Assembly (NCBI GenBank): GCA_013400975.1
Contig: WBMZ01003296.1
Location: 1 to 64,000, forward strand
Origin: Atrichornis clamosus
Taxonomy: Eukaryota; Chordata; Aves; Passeriformes; Menuridae
Length of the DNA: 64,000 bases
Direction of reading: 5' to 3'
Shown here: positions 12,560 through 26,326 of the stretch, in pieces
Numbering within the stretch: position 1 is the stretch's first letter
Layout of the letters: every line of letters begins with the position of its first letter
The notes under the pieces: model-generated
Told to the model about the DNA's origin: nothing
The model's input: the letters and a program-made list of their open reading frames with translations, nothing else
Databases searched by the model: none
Translations under genes and position numbers: made by a program

Positions 12560-12960
12560 GGGAATAAAAGAGGACACCCTCATAGTGGCAGTGAGTGAAA
12601 TGAAGCTCTTGCAAGGCTGTGGATGGAAGTCCCCAGGTGCTCCTTGGCTTTGCTGTTCACAGCAGGGTCTCATTCCCAGGGATGGAAACACACATTGTGC
12701 AAAGATGTTGGTTGTGCAGCGGGGTTCCAGGGTGCAGCTCAGGACAGCAGCTCCTCCCTCCCTTTTCCCCGTGTCCTGCAGTCCAGCAGGCAGCACAGCT
12801 TATTCCTGCTCCCCATTCTGCTTCCCCCATCCTTCTCACACTGTCTGCTGCTCCTTCTGCCACCCTCCTCCAGAGCTGGAAGTTATTCCAAATACATCTA
12901 ATGCAGCCCGATCTATAACCCTGGCAACTCTCTTTTTTTTTTTTTTCTTTACAGAAGAGT
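12560..12960. other. GC-richer island with strong pyrimidine tract at its end
   Basis: Compared with its neighbours this stretch is rich in C and G, giving overlapping open frames in several phases (12558-12968, 12619-12918 and 12623-12901 plus; 12551-12863 minus). Having many frames open at once without one dominant frame argues for composition rather than coding. It ends with a T-run (12933-12946) followed by CTTTACAG (12947-12954), which looks like a 3' splice site, but the sequence after it meets TAA within six codons in the frame that starts directly after the AG. It may be a regulatory element or an unrecognised repeat. Confidence 0.3.
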
Positions 12961-15900
12961 ACCCCTAAATAATTCTTCCTTTACTCTAAAAGGAGAACAG
13001 TGCTGAAAAAAGCACCACTAGACACTCATCTATACTTTGGCAAGTCTATCACTTCTGGAGAATGAAATATCCACTGACAACCCAGACTGTCCTGCTGGCT
13101 GGTTTTGAGCTACTGGCAGAAGTCTTGCTCGCAGTGTCTGTGCTCACCAGCAAGATGACATTAACTTCTTCTGCAAGCCCCACTGAAATGCTAGAATATA
13201 AAATAACAGAAAGAGAATTCACATTGGCTTTTCTTTTAGGTAAACATGAGGGTGTATATTAAAATAAAACCAGTTGATTTAAGGAGCTTTGTTGATAAAC
13301 AATAGTTATATTGTAAAAGGAAGGACTAATATAATCAGAATGTATTAGAAAATTTAAGTGGGTCCAAGTTGAAAGCTGACTAGTAGGACAAAATGAATGT
13401 TATTTTTCCCTTCTAACTTGTGCTGCAGATTTGTTGAATTTAAAAGCATTTCAGCTGGAATAATAACAGTTATGCAATATTTCCTAACTGCTCCCATGGT
13501 AAACTCAGATCCTGACTGAAAAGCTGTGCCATATTCTCTCTTTATTTTGCTTATTCTCATGTAGATTATGCAGGATAAATTTCCTTTTGCTATTTCTATA
13601 TAGTCAAGCTGCCGTCAGGTGTCTGTATGTGGTTGGTTATTGATTTGCTCCGTGATTGGTGAAAGAGCTGGTAAATAATTTGCTACACTGTTTTTTCCAA
13701 GAGTTACAGTATTTCAACATCCACCTATGGGTACTCCTATTGCTCATAATGATGACTGAATTACAATTTTGTCCACTGTTCCTGTAATACATATCAATCT
13801 GAATCATAAGTTGCTTTCATTAGAATTACTGCCTTTAAGTCAATGACTCACCATAGCTGAAACAACAGCTAAAATTCTGTCTCCTTTCATTCACACTTCA
13901 GAACATCATGGCACTGATCGTGTTTGTGAAAAATGTCCTGAATTCAATGTGGAAGTGTCTGGATTGAAGGTGAATCAAATCACATGTAGGCTCAAATGCA
14001 TCAGTGTGTTGTAGCCCTTACTCCACAGTGTCCGTCGTCCCTCTGCAACACATCCTTCTCCTCCCCCTCCTTTTCCTCCTTGCCACAGCTTAAAGCAGGT
14101 GATCTACCTGAGTCCAGCACTGTTATATCCTTTTTGCTGTACAAGTGGGCTTGTGATCGGATTAAAATGCTTTAAACTGCTCTGAACACAGATGTAGGCA
14201 TGTTAAATTGAGTGACTGATCCATGCTGCTTCTTGTGTGGTTAACTGGCTTAACTCCAGGGAACATAAACTCCACCTGTCCTCTAAGAGACTTCCTGCCC
14301 TGAAGAGCAAATTCTCTTAAACACTATTTATTTCCTGGTAGATAGACACTTCCATCTGCCAGGTGTATTTTAATTTTCCCAGCTTTACTGAACATCATGA
14401 TCTAAGTCATGTAATCAACGTGGCCTAAATTTTCTAGCATGAAGCTAGAACATACTCAGAATTACGTTTGAGATTTGGACTGATGTTTAAATCATACATG
14501 GGATTTTGAATTATGTTACTAAAGTACTCTTGACTTTTCTGTTGATCTCTTATTTTCTCTGAATGTAATATTTACCTTACTATTGTTTTCCATTCCAAGA
14601 TGCTTGTTCAGCACTATGATTATTTCTTGTGCAACTATTATCAGATAATACTTGGAACTTCAAGTAGATAAGAAAACTCTAAAGGCTTCCCTGAGCAGCT
14701 TAAAGCCCAACACAAGAGGACTAGAAACAAGAACTTTTAAATTCAGACCAAAGACACCATAGTAGACTTTTCATGACAAGGGGAAGATTTAAATGTTAGG
14801 GGTTCCTTTATAAATTGAATTCATTAATTGATTTCATTTAGCCAGACATAATAAACTTCCCCACTAATACCTTCATAAACATAAACCATTTATAAAATAG
14901 CTGGTGATCATTCTTGTTCAATATTTGCGTAAGGTTTAGAACTAAAAGTTTGGATACAGGTATCTGTTCACAAAAGATGTCAACCTTTACTACTATGTGA
15001 ATCTATACCCTATTTTCCTAGAAAACTGAAATGAGAAGTCTCTTAGGGAAAATATATGACATGAGTGGACAGGTTTTACTTGAAGATGTTGCTCAATTCT
15101 TTAGTATGGAAATATTCATGTGATGTTTTTCAGTAAATGTTTCCATGTATTAGTGATTCAAATCAATCCAAACTACAGCTTAGTGTCTAAGTCACTGACC
15201 TTAGAGACAGAAATCAAAAGCTTACATGCACAAAAATTGGAGAGGAAAAAGGTTTATCTTTTAGGACAATATTTTCTGGAAACACAAATCTTTGAGGACA
15301 TGATGTTTGACTCAGCTGGCTGAGCCCTCATCCATGAGCTGACGAGTACAGCCCTGTGCACTTAGAATTGCAGAATCACTGTCAGTCATTCCTTCAGAGC
15401 AGGGAAAAAGCGTGCAATCTATTTCTTGAAATTGTCTCTATCTTTTGTTGAACTTCATACAAAAGAATTTACCAAATTATTTTACACTTATCACTCCCAC
15501 TATAAGATTTTGTAGCCTTCCAGTCTTACCTCTCAGGCATGTAAACAGAGTTTTAGTGTCATTATAAAGCTGTAACTATCCGTCCTTCTCCATGATTTAT
15601 AATTTGACTTTGAATTTAATATAAAAAAAATTTAAAATCTACTTTCAAAATGCTCTTCGGAATCAATTCTTATATTTCTGGGAAAAAGTAATAACTACAA
15701 GAGAAATGGAGAAATTATTGTATATGGTTTTAAAACTTTTAGTTCTTGGTTTCATAAAGGCAAACAGAGAGGAAAACACTATGTGTAGTAGAGTCCAGTG
15801 GGAGCAGGGAGGTGGAATCAGGGCTGCTCAGACTTGAGGGAAGAGGTTAATTTTCAAGAAAAATGAAATTCATTCTTCATATAACATTTGTGTCTCATGA

Positions 15901-18900
15901 GCCAGGTTCTGTCCTGGATTCAAACTCATAATAAACCTCCATGTACAATATATATTCAGACTTCTGAATTTCATTTGCTCCATGTAAAAACTAGAAATCA
16001 GTTTCCCAAACTTCCTTTAAAGGGTTACAAATATATTGGTTACCTGAATTCACTTTTGAATATGAGATACAAGATCTGAACTACAAAATCTTACACAGGA
16101 CTCTTACAAGGGCTATTACAAGAAGATAACACCTACTGAGCTGGCAGGGAGGCTACCAGGACCAGTTGTGTTCTTTAAATGGCTTTGAGATTCCAATGAC
16201 AAATGGAAAGTGTATATAATTTGTTTTGAAAGAACATGAAAGGACTTAGCATCTGGTTATTTCTATTGGAGATGCTACATATGTAAACAATATATTTAAC
16301 TTCCTTAAATCATATGAGGGAAATACCTGGGATGGGAAGAAAACAAATCCATTCCAGGTTGTTAATATTTTTCAAATATAGCTCATATTTCTTTTCAGTG
16401 AACATGCAATTCTAGAGACGGTTGATTGGAATGTATAAAGTATTTGAAACATTCTTCCTACTGAAGAACTTTATATAAATACAGATTTTCTTTTACTTTC
16501 TTAAATAAGTTTAAAATTCTGGATTATATAATAAAGTGGTATATTATTACACCCAGAAATATGTGAAATTAAAGAATATTTGATTTTTTTATGATTTCCA
16601 AACTTAATGAACCTGGAAGTTCAATATTTTTAAATTATATTGCTTCACTTTTACATTGTGTTAGAAGAAATTTTAGACTAAAAGTGAGGTTATATTTTGT
16701 ACTGTAAAAGCAGATGCATCTCAAACTGCTGAAAGTTCTGACATGCTGAATTCCAACAAGGTTCCAGGAAGAATTGATTTGGTTGATATAGGGTTCAAAT
16801 TTCTTGGTTTGATATTACTTTGGAAATTCTTCTTCACTGGAGGAAGGAGTTAGGTCTGAAACAAAGGCACTTTTTCATTACAGCTCTTCTAGAGTATTTG
16901 AAAGAATAAAATCTTAAAAATTATTCACCAGGAAAGTAAAAATTTAAATAGTCCTAGATAATTAAATGAATTAAGTTTGAATGGAAGATTTTGCTTGTTT
17001 ACTTCTTTTCAAATTATTTTAAATTTAAGATTAACTTGTTTACTGCCCTTCAAATGTTGTCATTATAGAAAATAAGTCATGGACATCTGAGTTAGTAATG
17101 TAAAAAAGTAGCAGAATATTATAAATAAATAATATTCAGATTTTCTTTTTTTTTTTTAATTAAAAAACCCCCCTGTTGGAAATCCAGAAACTTGTTGTAG
17201 GTTGCCCTAAGTAAAAAACCACTCTAAACTCATATTTTGCTGAATGCCAGTTACAACACTTTCAAATACAAGTGATGCAAGTGTTTAATCCCTGTGTTCC
17301 ACTATCAGAGTATCCAGAAGTCATTTCCTTTTGTAATCAAAAGGATTTCTGGGTTTTAATATAGATGAATGAACAGGTTCAGAAATGTGCATAAGCCCTG
17401 TTGGGGCAGCAAAAGTTTTGCAGCACTGAATTTTATCCTCTGTTATTAAATTAACTTCACTTTGGAGCTTAAAGAGAAAGGGCCATTTGCCGGAAAAAAT
17501 AAATAATGTGCATGCCAATGTTACCACCTGACCTGGAAAATATCTCCATGTTCTGCAGAGGTCTGTCATTTTTAATTTGAAGCCATAAGGAAATATAATT
17601 AGACTGGATTTGTCATTAATAATAGAATATTTGAAATGACAAAATTAGGCCACCTTCAAGTGGCTATAATACATCATGCTTAATTTGAAAATTGTTTCTC
17701 TCCACGAAAATCTAGAGAGACACAGAGTCTTAAGAGTGAGGTAAGACTTTAATTTGAGTTAAACTGATTCCAATTGTTCAGGAAATGGTTGGACGCTGAG
17801 AAAGCCCCATCTGTATTAATGCTTTTATAAACTAAACTTACATAATATATTTTGCATTTCTGTAGCACCTTCATTCCGTCTTTAACACCAGCATCCAGAA
17901 CTGCCACTGAAAGTAGGATTGCAATGGATACTCAAGAACTGATGGACCAGTGTTCTCTAAACAGGTTACATTGAAAGGAAGGAAGTCATAAATTGGGGAA
18001 AAGACACTTAGGAGGGTGTGATTTCCTCAATGGTTTACAACTCCATTTCACATGAGTGACCCATCCTGGTCTAGTTCCTACTGTGGCCTTTTGCTTTCTT
18101 CCTGGACTTCCTGCTGCTCGAAAAGATCAGTGTGTGAAATTCCTCTGCAGAGCAGAAAGTTTTCCCAAAGTGTTCTGCAAGAGTGGAGTCACTGCTACTG
18201 GCAAAAAATGGTGCAGCAGGTTTTTGTTAGACCCTCTGTGTGTGGTCAATGTTATTGATTAATGAATCAAATGGGACAGAACCTACTGTGCTGAGCAAAA
18301 ATAACTGAAATACATGAAATTTTGTAACACCTGCATTCAGGGCAGAAACTAATAGTCATTCACAGGTCTAAAAGTCTGAACACCAAGTTGTGTAGCTGAC
18401 ATGCCGCTGGGCATAATTGGAGTTCTGCAACTACCCATGGCAATTATGCACAGTATTTGCATATTTAGTTCTTCTCTTGCAAATGAACAGTTCCCTGTTC
18501 TGCTTATTACCTCCAAGTACTGCAAAACTTCTCTTGCTGTTATGTATTCTTTTCTTGTCAGCCTCACCATTCAATATTGACGAAGGTGAGCCAACCACAA
18601 TGTCCGCCAAAACTTGCATTTTTTGTTGAATATTTTTGCTTAGTACCAGTTACAATCCTGTCCTCTCTGAAACACATTCTTTTCTGATATTCTCCATCCA
18701 TGACAATTTAAAATGCTTGCTGGAACTGCAGTTTTTTATGTGAGATTACATTTTTATGTTTAACAGTTATGATTTAATAGCAACTGTCATACACATGTGT
18801 TGGTTTTCATTATCTAACAAGGACAAGCTTCATATCTGTCACCTGTAAAATGAAAGTATTTTCCTCCTCATCTGAAACAAAATTCAGAAAGGAATTTTCA

Positions 18901-20615
18901 AATTGGATTTCAGCCTCCTTACTCATCCATACTGAGGAAAGACCATATCTAAAAGGAAAAACACAGAGATAATTCTGTTGTAATTTCTGTGAAATGTTTG
19001 AGTTTGGATTGAAGCCTAAAATTCCTTCCCCCACTGCTGCAATTTAGCCCTTAGTCCACGTTCAATTTCCTCTTTAACAGACTTCTCTAAAAGGGTAATA
19101 TTTAGGATAAAGTTTTGTAAAATTCTACTAAAATATTCCTGTTATTAATTTATAAAGATGTTGGAGATAACAGTAAGATTTTTAAGAGTTCATAAGTAAC
19201 TTTTTTTCCTAAGGAAATGAGGCTTATCTGTGTGTATATGCATGGAACCTGCTGCTAGGTTTTAGAGTCTCTGTCCAAACGCAATCATAATAAATGGAAG
19301 AGTGCAAAACTTTGTTTCTATAAAACATAAAATAAAATCTTGGATAAAGCAGAAAAACTGTATTATGGAGAGGTTATAGTGTGAGACCCTCACATTTCGT
19401 AGAGTGAATCTGACCCAGGAGCTCACACTCAATACACAAATCAATAGGAAACTGAGCTTGGTTGCCTCTGCTTCTCACATCATATTTGTGATATATCACT
19501 GTGCAATAATCATTTTGAGACAAGCATTTTTTACTTTTGTGTTCATTGGTAATGATGGCATTCACTTCAGTCAAGGAGTCCACAAACCACGTCATAGCCT
19601 TTCCTTTGTCTACAAAAATCTGAAGGGGCTCATACATAGCTTCTTCCACCCTGCTTTAAAGTTAGGGTGTTCTTTTTTCCCATTCTTATCTCATTCTCAT
19701 AATTACAATTTCTGCAAACAAAACAAATTAAAAAGGAAAAAAAAAAGAGATCACCATATGTTATGAAGCAAAACCTGGAAAATGACATTGAACAAAGGAC
19801 AGGACTTATGGTTTTAATCTACAAAGAAAAACAGTTAAAACCATGAGGTTCATAAGATACACGAATGACCAGCTTCTTATAATTTTGCATAACTCTAATG
19901 AAGGGTCCTCTTTGACTACATGATCTCTTTCCATAACTTTATGAAAAGATAGGATTATTTTTGTAATTATTTGTAAGCTTCCCAATGTTTTCTATATTTC
20001 ACATGTCTGACTTTTTAATATGGTTTTCCCTCTCTCCACCAATAGACTAGGAACTTAATTCAAATGCTTTGCAAACATTTTCCATTGCTGTTTTGTAGAT
20101 AAGAAACTACACCTAGCATATAGCCCACACAGTTTTGACGTATCTCCCCATACTGTAACCAGTGACTGCTATTGATGCAGTCACAATAAAGTTTCTCAAG
20201 AGGGGAAAGACAGTCTAAGGATTAGAGTAGGTAATTTCCAAAATCTGATGTTGACTCTCTGCTGTACCACAAATATATTATGTGATACTGAGGCCTTACT
20301 AAAAGTAAGATTTAATAACATTTAGAAAACTAAGCTTTCATTAGAGCAATCTGCATGACCCAATAATTCTGTTTGGTCCAACAAATTTCCCACGAGGTTG
20401 AAGTGTTGCATTGGAAAATTTTGCACAGAAATAGGAACTTCATGAAAACAAAAATCTATCAAAGAGAAATAAAAGTTCTGAACCTTTATTTTCTGAAGTC
20501 CTGAGAAGTAACAGTTTTCAAATTACTGTCTTATAAGAGTGAGTTCTTTAAAAGAAGACTTTATGGTACCTGACATTTTGACACATATAACAATAGGCAT
20601 TCTAATCATTTAACA
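12961..20615. other. AT-rich intergenic or intronic DNA
   Basis: Nothing was recognised. The frame 13062-13262, the paired frames at 18052-18262 and the opposed frames at 19374-19766 were inspected and show no family resemblance. Poly-T and A-rich tracts (for example 17147-17158) are background. Confidence 0.6.
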
Positions 20616-20717
20616 TCTTTGTTCTTTTTGCAGGCAGATACACCTCCAGCATCAAGTAATTTTCCAATAAATATTTCCAATATGAGCATCTTAATTGTAC
20701 TATTTTTCATATACTAG
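20616..20717 (+). other. Splice-acceptor-like site with short open tail (speculative)
   Basis: A pyrimidine-rich tract ends in TTGTTCTTTTTGCAG (AG at 20632-20633), preceded by possible branch-point sequences (CTAATC, TTAAC). Directly after it, the frame from 20634 stays open for 27 codons to TAG at 20715-20717 and ends in a hydrophobic stretch (MSILIVLFFIY). This could be a last coding exon with a membrane or GPI-type tail, but splice-like sites arise often by chance and nothing upstream supports a gene. Confidence 0.12.
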
Positions 20718-23700
20718 TCGTGCATTTGAATAATATTCTATATAGTTGGCCAACAATTACATACCAGATCCGAGAAAAAAAGAAACTGGAAACCACAGGG
20801 GATATAGTCAGTATTAAAAAAAGAGAAGAAAAAAATTCAACAAATTAACTAAAGTAAATCTTACCACATAATTCACTGCAAATTATGCAGCCCTTTCAGA
20901 TACTGTTGCTTGTGGTTCCTTTGAAAATTTGTCTGTTTGGTCTTTGTGGGAGCAAGTGCTGTCTACTTTTCTGAGGGAAAATAAAAAATGGACTTAAAGG
21001 GTAAATTTTGATCACAGTTCAGACACAGCTCTAACAGGAATTTAAATTTATTAATAAATGGTCAAATATTTCAGGCCTGCTTCAGTGCTAAAAATTAAAT
21101 TTTGGTTATTCTCAGGCAGAGATTGTAACCTCAATATTTCAAAGTTCCATCTGCTTCTTCTTTCTCATGGAGGCTCTGTATTCAGTAAACTGGAACATTC
21201 AAGTTGCTCATAAGATACAGAGGGTAGTATATGCAAACCCATTCTCATCTTAAATGAATGACTTGGAGATCAAAGCTACATTGGATAACAGTAAGGTGGC
21301 CTTTCATTTACTTCCAAGCATAGAGTATACTGAAAAATTGACATAACTTATTGTAGTCTATAGCAGGGTTAGAGGCTTTGGAACAAAAGATCCTTTGGAG
21401 AACATCTGCCATGAGAAATAAATAGGAAGAATTGTCCAATTCAAGTTGTTGAATTTTATATAAAGAGGGGAAAAATAATTTAAAAAAAATTTTTAAAAGA
21501 GAGAGAAGAAAATTTTAAGCAGCTTCAAAACACTGAGCAAAGCTCTTTCAGCCACATCATCTGGAGAGCGCATCAGTACTAGTACTTAGACAGGTAGAAA
21601 AGATCTAAAGCAAATGTCACTACTAGCTAGAATCTTTGAGGTTTCAGACAGGAAAACTGTTATATCTTTAAGGTTGGTACTTATGTTTTTAAACACTAAA
21701 TCTTGGTAATTTTTGGACAACACTATAACGTAATGCAAAACAAGACTTTCAACTAAACATTTCTGTTATAAATAACATGATTTGTTGCTTTTTCTTTCAA
21801 AATTTGTTTTTATGTTTCTGGAGTAATTTTCTTAAAGAGAAAAATTAATTTACTGCTCCCCTAGAACACTTTGTTTAGGCAGCTTGCTCTTTAACACCTG
21901 TTCTTAGATTATTTAGAAGGAAAAATAGTTGTCTAAATTGACTTAAGGAATTCATTTAAGGATCCCTTAACACTATTATGTCAATGTATTATTATGATAT
22001 TTCTATCATAGGGAGAATGGGAACTTCAGAAAATGTTTAGTAAAGAAGCCCTCTCAGTCTGAGGGGCAGAAAGAACTCCTCTGTGTATTTAGACTCCTTC
22101 ACAGAAAGGGGTTTAAATGCAGTAAATCCTTTCTTAGCCTCAGATTTCAGCAACAGTTTAACAAGGAAACTATATAGAGATATAATTGAATCACTTTGTG
22201 CCACACGTTCTAATGATGACAAGTCAGGTATATTTTAAAAAATGAATTATTTATTAAAGACAAATGAACAGCCAAAAGATAACAGCTGAAAGATCTTAAT
22301 CAGAATTACTTATTACACAGTATAAAACTGAAAGAACTACTAGCAGATTATAGCATAACATAAAACAGTGCACTATATCAAGGTACCTATATTAAAGTTA
22401 GCAAAAGAAATAACATTGATTAGGAGTCGAATGTAATTTACCACCAAAACAAATACAATATACACAGATTCCTTCACTTAACCCCTGGGGAATAACCATG
22501 AAGCAGTGTCCCTACTCACGGGAGAAGTTCCACACATTTCCAGGAAAATGTATAGAAGATTTCTACTTTGTGAAAGTTTGCTGTGGCTTTTGGAGTGGTA
22601 AAGTGAATGTCTGTCAGCTGGAAATCCAGCTGATCTTGTCAAATCTCACTTGAACAGTAAGATGTTTATTGGCAGTTGGGAGATGCCAGACCAGTGTTAA
22701 CCTCATGGCACCAAAATAACTCACCACAAGACAGCTTGCCCTCTTTGAGTTATCTGAACGGTTAACAAACCATAGAGAAGCTTTTGTGGGGGGTAAGATG
22801 CCCTGGTACAATAGGTGTGGGAATCTTATAATCATATTCAATAGAGAAAAAAAGTATATTAGGATTAAGTATTAGTTAAATACTCTGAGAGAGCATAAAC
22901 ACAAAGCCAGAGTGATCATTGACATAAGAATGAAGTCATGACCTTCACTGAATTTTCTTGCAATTTATATCAGTGTAAGAAGATAAAGCAAAACCAAGTC
23001 CAGAGTATTTTAGGTTTTAGAACTTGGAGTTTGTATAATATAAATGTGTGAAGTTTGAAGGTTTCAATATCTTTTTATTTTCTAACATTCAAAATTAAAG
23101 AAGTAAAAAAATTCGATATGAAAAAAGTTGATAAAATTTCTAGTTTTATCGGTCAAGTCCCACATTCTCATTCTTTCTTGACACAGGAACGGTTTCTGGT
23201 ATGCAGTGGGAATTATCCCCCATTCAAAGAATAAACCTGTTTTACAGTGTACAGATTGTCTCTTAGGAAATTGTACTTATCCACTGCATAACTAGATCGA
23301 GTATCCTGCATATGCCTTGTTTGCTGACATCTCTGCATTACTTTTGAAAGTATGTTTTGAAATGTTGTTTTGCGCTATATTATCTTTGTTAATGAAACAG
23401 TTAATTAAGAAAAATCTTTCCGAATCCCAACCTGTCACCTGAGTGTTAGAGAATAAATGATCAGAACTTTTTACTGCGTTCTGATCTTGCTTGTGCTGTG
23501 CCAATACACAGCCCTGCTTTCCCTCATATGATACTTAATACAGTCAGTCCTGCACACTCCAGGCTCCTGCATAGGTATTTTTAATCCCTCTTGATGTCTG
23601 CAGTAATTTATTGTATTGTATCATAAAATGCTTGAAAAACAGAAATTTTAATCAAGTGAGCATATATATATAAATAAATATATAATTATTTTAAAGAACC

Positions 23701-26326
23701 ACAGTTATTTTGAGGTATTAATACAGTTAAGTTGAAGCTTTCTTTTGTCTCTTGATCTTATGTATATAAAAAAATTGTAAGGCTTGTGGGTCCTAGCATA
23801 AATCAAATATAAATAATAAAAGCTCTGCCTCCCGGCTACACAGGTTGAGATTAAGAAGACCCTTCCATGAATGCATAGGCTTTATGAAACTGAAACTTCT
23901 AACTAGCTCTCCGGCCATTGCTGTACCATTCATCTCGTGCAGAGTCAGCAGATCTGGAAGAAATATTTCTGCTCAATACCTAACAGATGGTACTACTTAA
24001 GACAAGGCTGACTCAGCACTGGGGCTGCAAATGTTTCAAAACAGATTGAAAGATTTTGTTAGCTTTGACTTTTCTCAGATCACCACACATTCTGACAAAA
24101 ACATGAGGGAGAATAATTTCTGTTTCCTGTGGACATTACATCCTTGAAAGAGATTTGTTGCTCTCCTTGCAAAGATTGCCATTCTCTCTCTCACACCATG
24201 ATGCTTGCCCAACAATACTCTACAAATGAAAATGAAGATTTCTTGTGCCAGAGTCAATTATTTATGTCAAGCAGATAATCAATCCTGATAGTTATTCATG
24301 CCAACCCATGTATAGCAGAGCCACAGAACTGGACTGACACATTTTCATGCTCTGCACCCATGAAAGAAATAGACCACACCTAAGAGAACCCCAGTCAATA
24401 AAGAACAGAAAAAAGAATGGGAATTAAAGAAGGGTTACACTTCCAAAACTTCACAAGAATCCTCATATTTCACTGGATATAATCTGAAATTTCAGTCACG
24501 ACCTCTTCTCTGCAGCTGACTTGCAGACAAGCCAAATTACCTCTTTTTCATTCTCTACCCTGTGTGCTTTTTGAGGGAAGATTCTGTGGTTCTGAGATTG
24601 TGCCTCACAGTGAATTGGAGACTTACTCTGTGTCAGAGATTCTCATATGTTTTTCTAATAAAAATTAATATTAACAAATGATGAAATTGATGACTGACAA
24701 ATATTCTTTACATTATCTTGTATTATAATTTTTTGTTTTAGCAGCTGGCTTCATAAAGTGCAAGATATACATTCATTATAGTGCTGGCTCACTGTCAGGA
24801 CCATTTTTCTTCATTCCTACTTCCTTGCAATGTGGAACATGTCTTATAGAAATCCCATGGTACCAATCTCTTCTGTACTTGCAGGCAGATAATACAAGCA
24901 TGACTTTCTGTCACATTAACACACTGGTTAAGTTTTCAGTTTATTAGAATGGAGCACAAATAATTCTGGCCTTGGGGACAATGTTATGAAACTCATTGAT
25001 GTACTTTTTCCTATGTTCTCCCTTGCTTCTATTTGTTTATCTACTATCTGTTTCAGGTGAATTTTTGGTTACATCATCCCAGCTTCTTATGTCATATTTA
25101 TATGGCACAACAAGCACCTTGCTCAAACTCTTATTCCCCTAACTTCACTGTCAAAAAGACATTGATTTCAAGACGGGTCCTAAATAACTGAAAAGTGAAG
25201 AAATCAGTATATTATCTTTCTATGTCTAAGAACAACCTTACAATGCAGAAGAAACCACATCAAAAGCAAATCACACAGACAGAACAGTCCCTTACAAAAA
25301 TGGAAAGCTGTGTTCACATGGCTAAGACTGACTCAAACAACTTAAGGGTGTTCATTGTTCTAACGGCTAGTAATAGGTGCACCTAGGTACTCCTCATGTT
25401 ATTTCATGAGTCCCCATCTACCCTGTAAAAACTTAATGTTTTATGAATTTTGTCAAATGAGGAAGACAATCTTGGAATCTCCCATGTTTGCTATCAGATA
25501 AAATTACTTAACCTTCATAGCTGTAAAGTTATGCACTTATTTCTCAAGTCCTTACTATATAATGCAATAACATTCCATACAAAGGAATGTTTTTGTTTAG
25601 GTTTCAGTTCCTTGGACAACTTTTAATCTGTAAGATTTCAGAAAATGCCCATTCCCAGTAAATTAATTTGACGTAGACTAAAAGTCAATTATGTAAACTT
25701 AAACACTTGTTTGAAGCAAGTAGAATTGTTCGCTACTGAACTACTTATTATCCACTATGTGGATTAATTTATCTCTTCTGCTGCTGTTGTAAAATTTTTC
25801 AAAGATATAAAGTGCAATTCATATCTCAACATGTATCTATCTCTTCATCAGAGTTTAGAGACAGTGAAAAGCTCAGTGATGACAATTTCATTTTAGACAT
25901 TCTTTTAAATGCATTCCTAGAGAGGACCCAGGATGAAAGTCAAAACAGAATTTTAATTTTCAGTGGACATGTTTCAAAGACCTTCTAATAAAAAAATAAA
26001 AAAATATCTTTCTTCAAGCAATGCTGAAATTTTAATATAATAATATTTAGCATCATGTATCAGTACACAATAACATAAAATACTGTATTTTTCATAACTG
26101 TTACATCCATGTAACAGTTGTACTTGGTTTATTTTTTTAATATCTAAGTACTACTTATAAAACAGGGGCAAAACCTGGAGAATGTGAATCTGTGTTAAAG
26201 ACAATGTGTCTGTGAATAGTTACAGGGACTCTTGCGCATTGCCCCCACAATCTCTCTTTCTAGAAGAGGCTGAAGCCAAATAATTGGCTTGTGTATAGAA
26301 ACTGGCATCAAATGCCTGTTTAGTAG
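20718..26326. other. AT-rich intergenic or intronic DNA
   Basis: No gene or element was recognised. The frames at 22037-22222, 22614-22841, 23292-23504, 24075-24257 and 25195-25386 are short and motif-free. A TA-rich tract is at about 23661-23687. Confidence 0.6.

Noticed and set aside
12558..12968. 136-residue frame as a candidate gene
   Set aside because: Several phases on both strands are open at the same time and the residues reflect GC-rich composition. There are no domains, and the frame ends in a poly-T-derived Phe run.
18052..18262. Small cysteine-containing frame with spacing C-x4-C-x9-C-x11-C-x8-C, first thought of as defensin-like
   Set aside because: It has five cysteines, no adjacent CC pair, no credible signal peptide in the same frame, and an overlapping second frame of equal length. 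The spacing does not fit avian beta-defensins.
19374..19766. Overlapping frames on both strands (120 and 91 residues), considered as a retrocopy or viral-like insertion
   Set aside because: No motif was recognised in either, and there is no poly-A tail or target-site duplication at the expected side. Opposed open frames in AT-rich DNA are common by chance.
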